Made by a program: the position numbers and the translations under genes
In this document: piece by piece, positions 63,125 to 64,000 of the stretch
How the letters are laid out: each line of letters begins with the position of its first letter
How positions within the stretch are numbered: the stretch's first letter is position 1
NCBI GenBank assembly: GCA_001797315.1
Contig: MGPC01000038.1
Coordinates: forward strand, 1 to 64,000
DNA: 64,000 nucleotides
Source of the DNA: Curvibacter sp. GWA2_64_110
GTDB taxonomy: Bacteria > Pseudomonadota > Gammaproteobacteria > Burkholderiales > Burkholderiaceae_C
Direction of reading: 5' to 3'
Notes under the pieces: generated by a model
What the model was told of the DNA's origin: nothing
Database searches by the model: none
The model's input: the letters and a program-made list of their open reading frames with translations, nothing else

Positions 63125-64000
63125 ATGCGGAATTCCCGCTGGCCCATGGTCTGCGCCATGGCCTTGCCCGTTGCTTTTCAGGCAGGAGCACAAACCGAAT
63201 CGTCCAACGGCAGCCCGACGGCGGCCGAGGTGCTCGTCAAGTCGCTGGGCATCGTCACCATCAACAGCGGCCAGCCGACCTCGTTGCCGACGCAGATCCC
63301 CACCACCATTGAGGGCGTGGCGCGCGAGCAGATCGAGGAGACCGTCAACGCGACCGACAGCGAAGATGCGATCAAGTATTTCCCCAGCCTGCTGGTGCGC
63401 AAGCGCTACATCGGCGACTACAACCATGCCGTGTTGTCCAGCCGCGCCTCGGGCACCGGCAATAGCGCGCGTTCGGCGGTCTACGCCGACGGCATCCTGC
63501 TGTCGAACTACCTCGGCAACGGTGCCACCTACGCGCCGCGCTGGGGGCTGGTGACGCCGGAGGAGATCGAGCGTGTCGACGTGATGTACGGCCCGTTCTC
63601 GGCCGCCTACCCGGGCAACTCGGTCGGCGCCGTGGTGGACTACGTGACGCGCATGCCGACCCGGTTTGAAGGCCACGCCAAGGCCAACGCCTTCACGCAG
63701 AACTTCAGCCTGTACAACACCAACGAGACCTACAGCGGCAACCAGGCCAGCGCCTCGCTGGGTAGCCGACACGGCGACTGGTCGTGGTGGGTAAACCTCA
63801 ACCATACCGACAGCGCCGGCCAGCCGCTGGTGTTCGCCACCAAGCTGGTGACGGCCACCGGCGGTGCGGGCACCACGCCCGTCACAGGTGCCGTGCTGAC
63901 GCCTAACAATTACGGCGTCAACAACTACATTCTGGGCACCAACACCCAGTACCACACGGTCCAGGATCATGCCAAGATCAAGGTCGCCTACGACCTGTCG
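63125..64000 (+). CDS. TonB-dependent receptor, N-terminal part (partial)
   Basis: 292 codons to the window edge, open. Signal peptide (WPMVCAMALPVAFQAGAQ), then a plug domain with TDSEDAIKYFPSLLVRKRYIGDYNHAVLSSRASGTGNSARSAVYADGILLSNYLGN and EEIERVDVMYGPFSAAYPGNSVGAVVDYVTRMP, followed by the first barrel strands. Such outer-membrane receptors import siderophores, haem, cobalamin or metals. The N-terminal TonB box is not obvious. The DUF2946 neighbour hints at a metal substrate. Confidence 0.92.
   Translation, partial: MRNSRWPMVCAMALPVAFQAGAQTESSNGSPTAAEVLVKSLGIVTINSGQPTSLPTQIPTTIEGVAREQIEETVNATDSEDAIKYFPSLLVRKRYIGDYNHAVLSSRASGTGNSARSAVYADGILLSNYLGNGATYAPRWGLVTPEEIERVDVMYGPFSAAYPGNSVGAVVDYVTRMPTRFEGHAKANAFTQNFSLYNTNETYSGNQASASLGSRHGDWSWWVNLNHTDSAGQPLVFATKLVTATGGAGTTPVTGAVLTPNNYGVNNYILGTNTQYHTVQDHAKIKVAYDLS

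Overview
The window reads as chromosome of a betaproteobacterium, most likely family Comamonadaceae (Burkholderiales; Rhodoferax, Polaromonas or Acidovorax relatives). The reasons are high GC, the gene content (Bug-type solute-binding protein, DUF3567, DUF3108, short PutA beside an Lrp-type regulator, EIIA-Man/HPr/EI cluster) and two families of short interspersed repeats of a type I associate with that family. About 84 protein genes and one tRNA are called. There is no prophage, transposase, CRISPR array or rRNA operon.

Layout. 1-5.6 kb: end of tuf, rpsJ, then rplC-rplD-rplW-rplB-rpsS-rplV-rpsC-rplP-rpmC-rpsQ, closed by a strong terminator, so the spc operon does not follow. 5.6-10.7 kb: peroxiredoxin, acetyltransferase, M48 lipoprotein protease, cytochrome b561/cytochrome c-prime pair, TlpA-like thioredoxin, DUF4197 and a lipoprotein. 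10.7-14.4 kb: MFS transporter overlapping a soluble PTS (EIIA-Man, HPr, EI). 14.5-19.1 kb: AhpD-like protein, then a minus-strand row CopD-like protein, D-amino-acid aminotransferase, DUF493, lipB, lipA, methyltransferase. 19.2-26.5 kb: complete atpIBEFHAGDC operon. 26.5-30.8 kb: two TPM proteins and LemA, a YheT-type hydrolase and partner, cytochrome c5. 30.9-33.8 kb: tRNA-Arg(CCG), rsmI, yraN, diaA-like, dolP-like. 33.8-38.7 kb: beta-hydroxyacid dehydrogenase, pilU, pilT, yggS, UbiA-family prenyltransferase. 38.7-43.2 kb: Lrp regulator, putA, arginase (proline/arginine to glutamate). 43.2-47.9 kb: phosphoribosyltransferase, dienelactone-hydrolase-like protein, the complete AmmeMemoRadiSam trio, and a second phosphoribosyltransferase-like protein. 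47.9-53.7 kb: Bug receptor, glcD-lrgA-lrgB operon, psd, class V aminotransferase. 53.9-60.7 kb: membrane protein, purU, ChaN-like lipoprotein, AbrB-family membrane protein, DUF3567, DUF3108, IclR regulator, FAH-family hydrolase. 60.7-64 kb: eRF1-like protein, DksA/TraR zinc-finger protein, enoyl-CoA hydratase, DUF2946 protein, and the start of a TonB-dependent receptor.

Points that stand out. (1) Nine dispersed copies of an element built on a 17-bp palindromic core (GCTA...ATAGC) plus a GC-rich tail. Six copies lie wholly inside genes and are translated in frame (two of them in putA), and one supplies a stop codon. (2) Three copies of a ~100-bp element that each begin at or just after the stop codon of the preceding gene, in the same orientation. 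(3) The AmmeMemoRadiSam trio flanked by phosphoribosyltransferase and alpha/beta-hydrolase genes. (4) glcD directly followed by lrgA-lrgB, the bacterial relatives of the chloroplast glycolate/glycerate carrier. (5) A 9-G tract at the 5' end of an M48 lipoprotein gene. All functions are assigned by reading the sequence; no database search was run.
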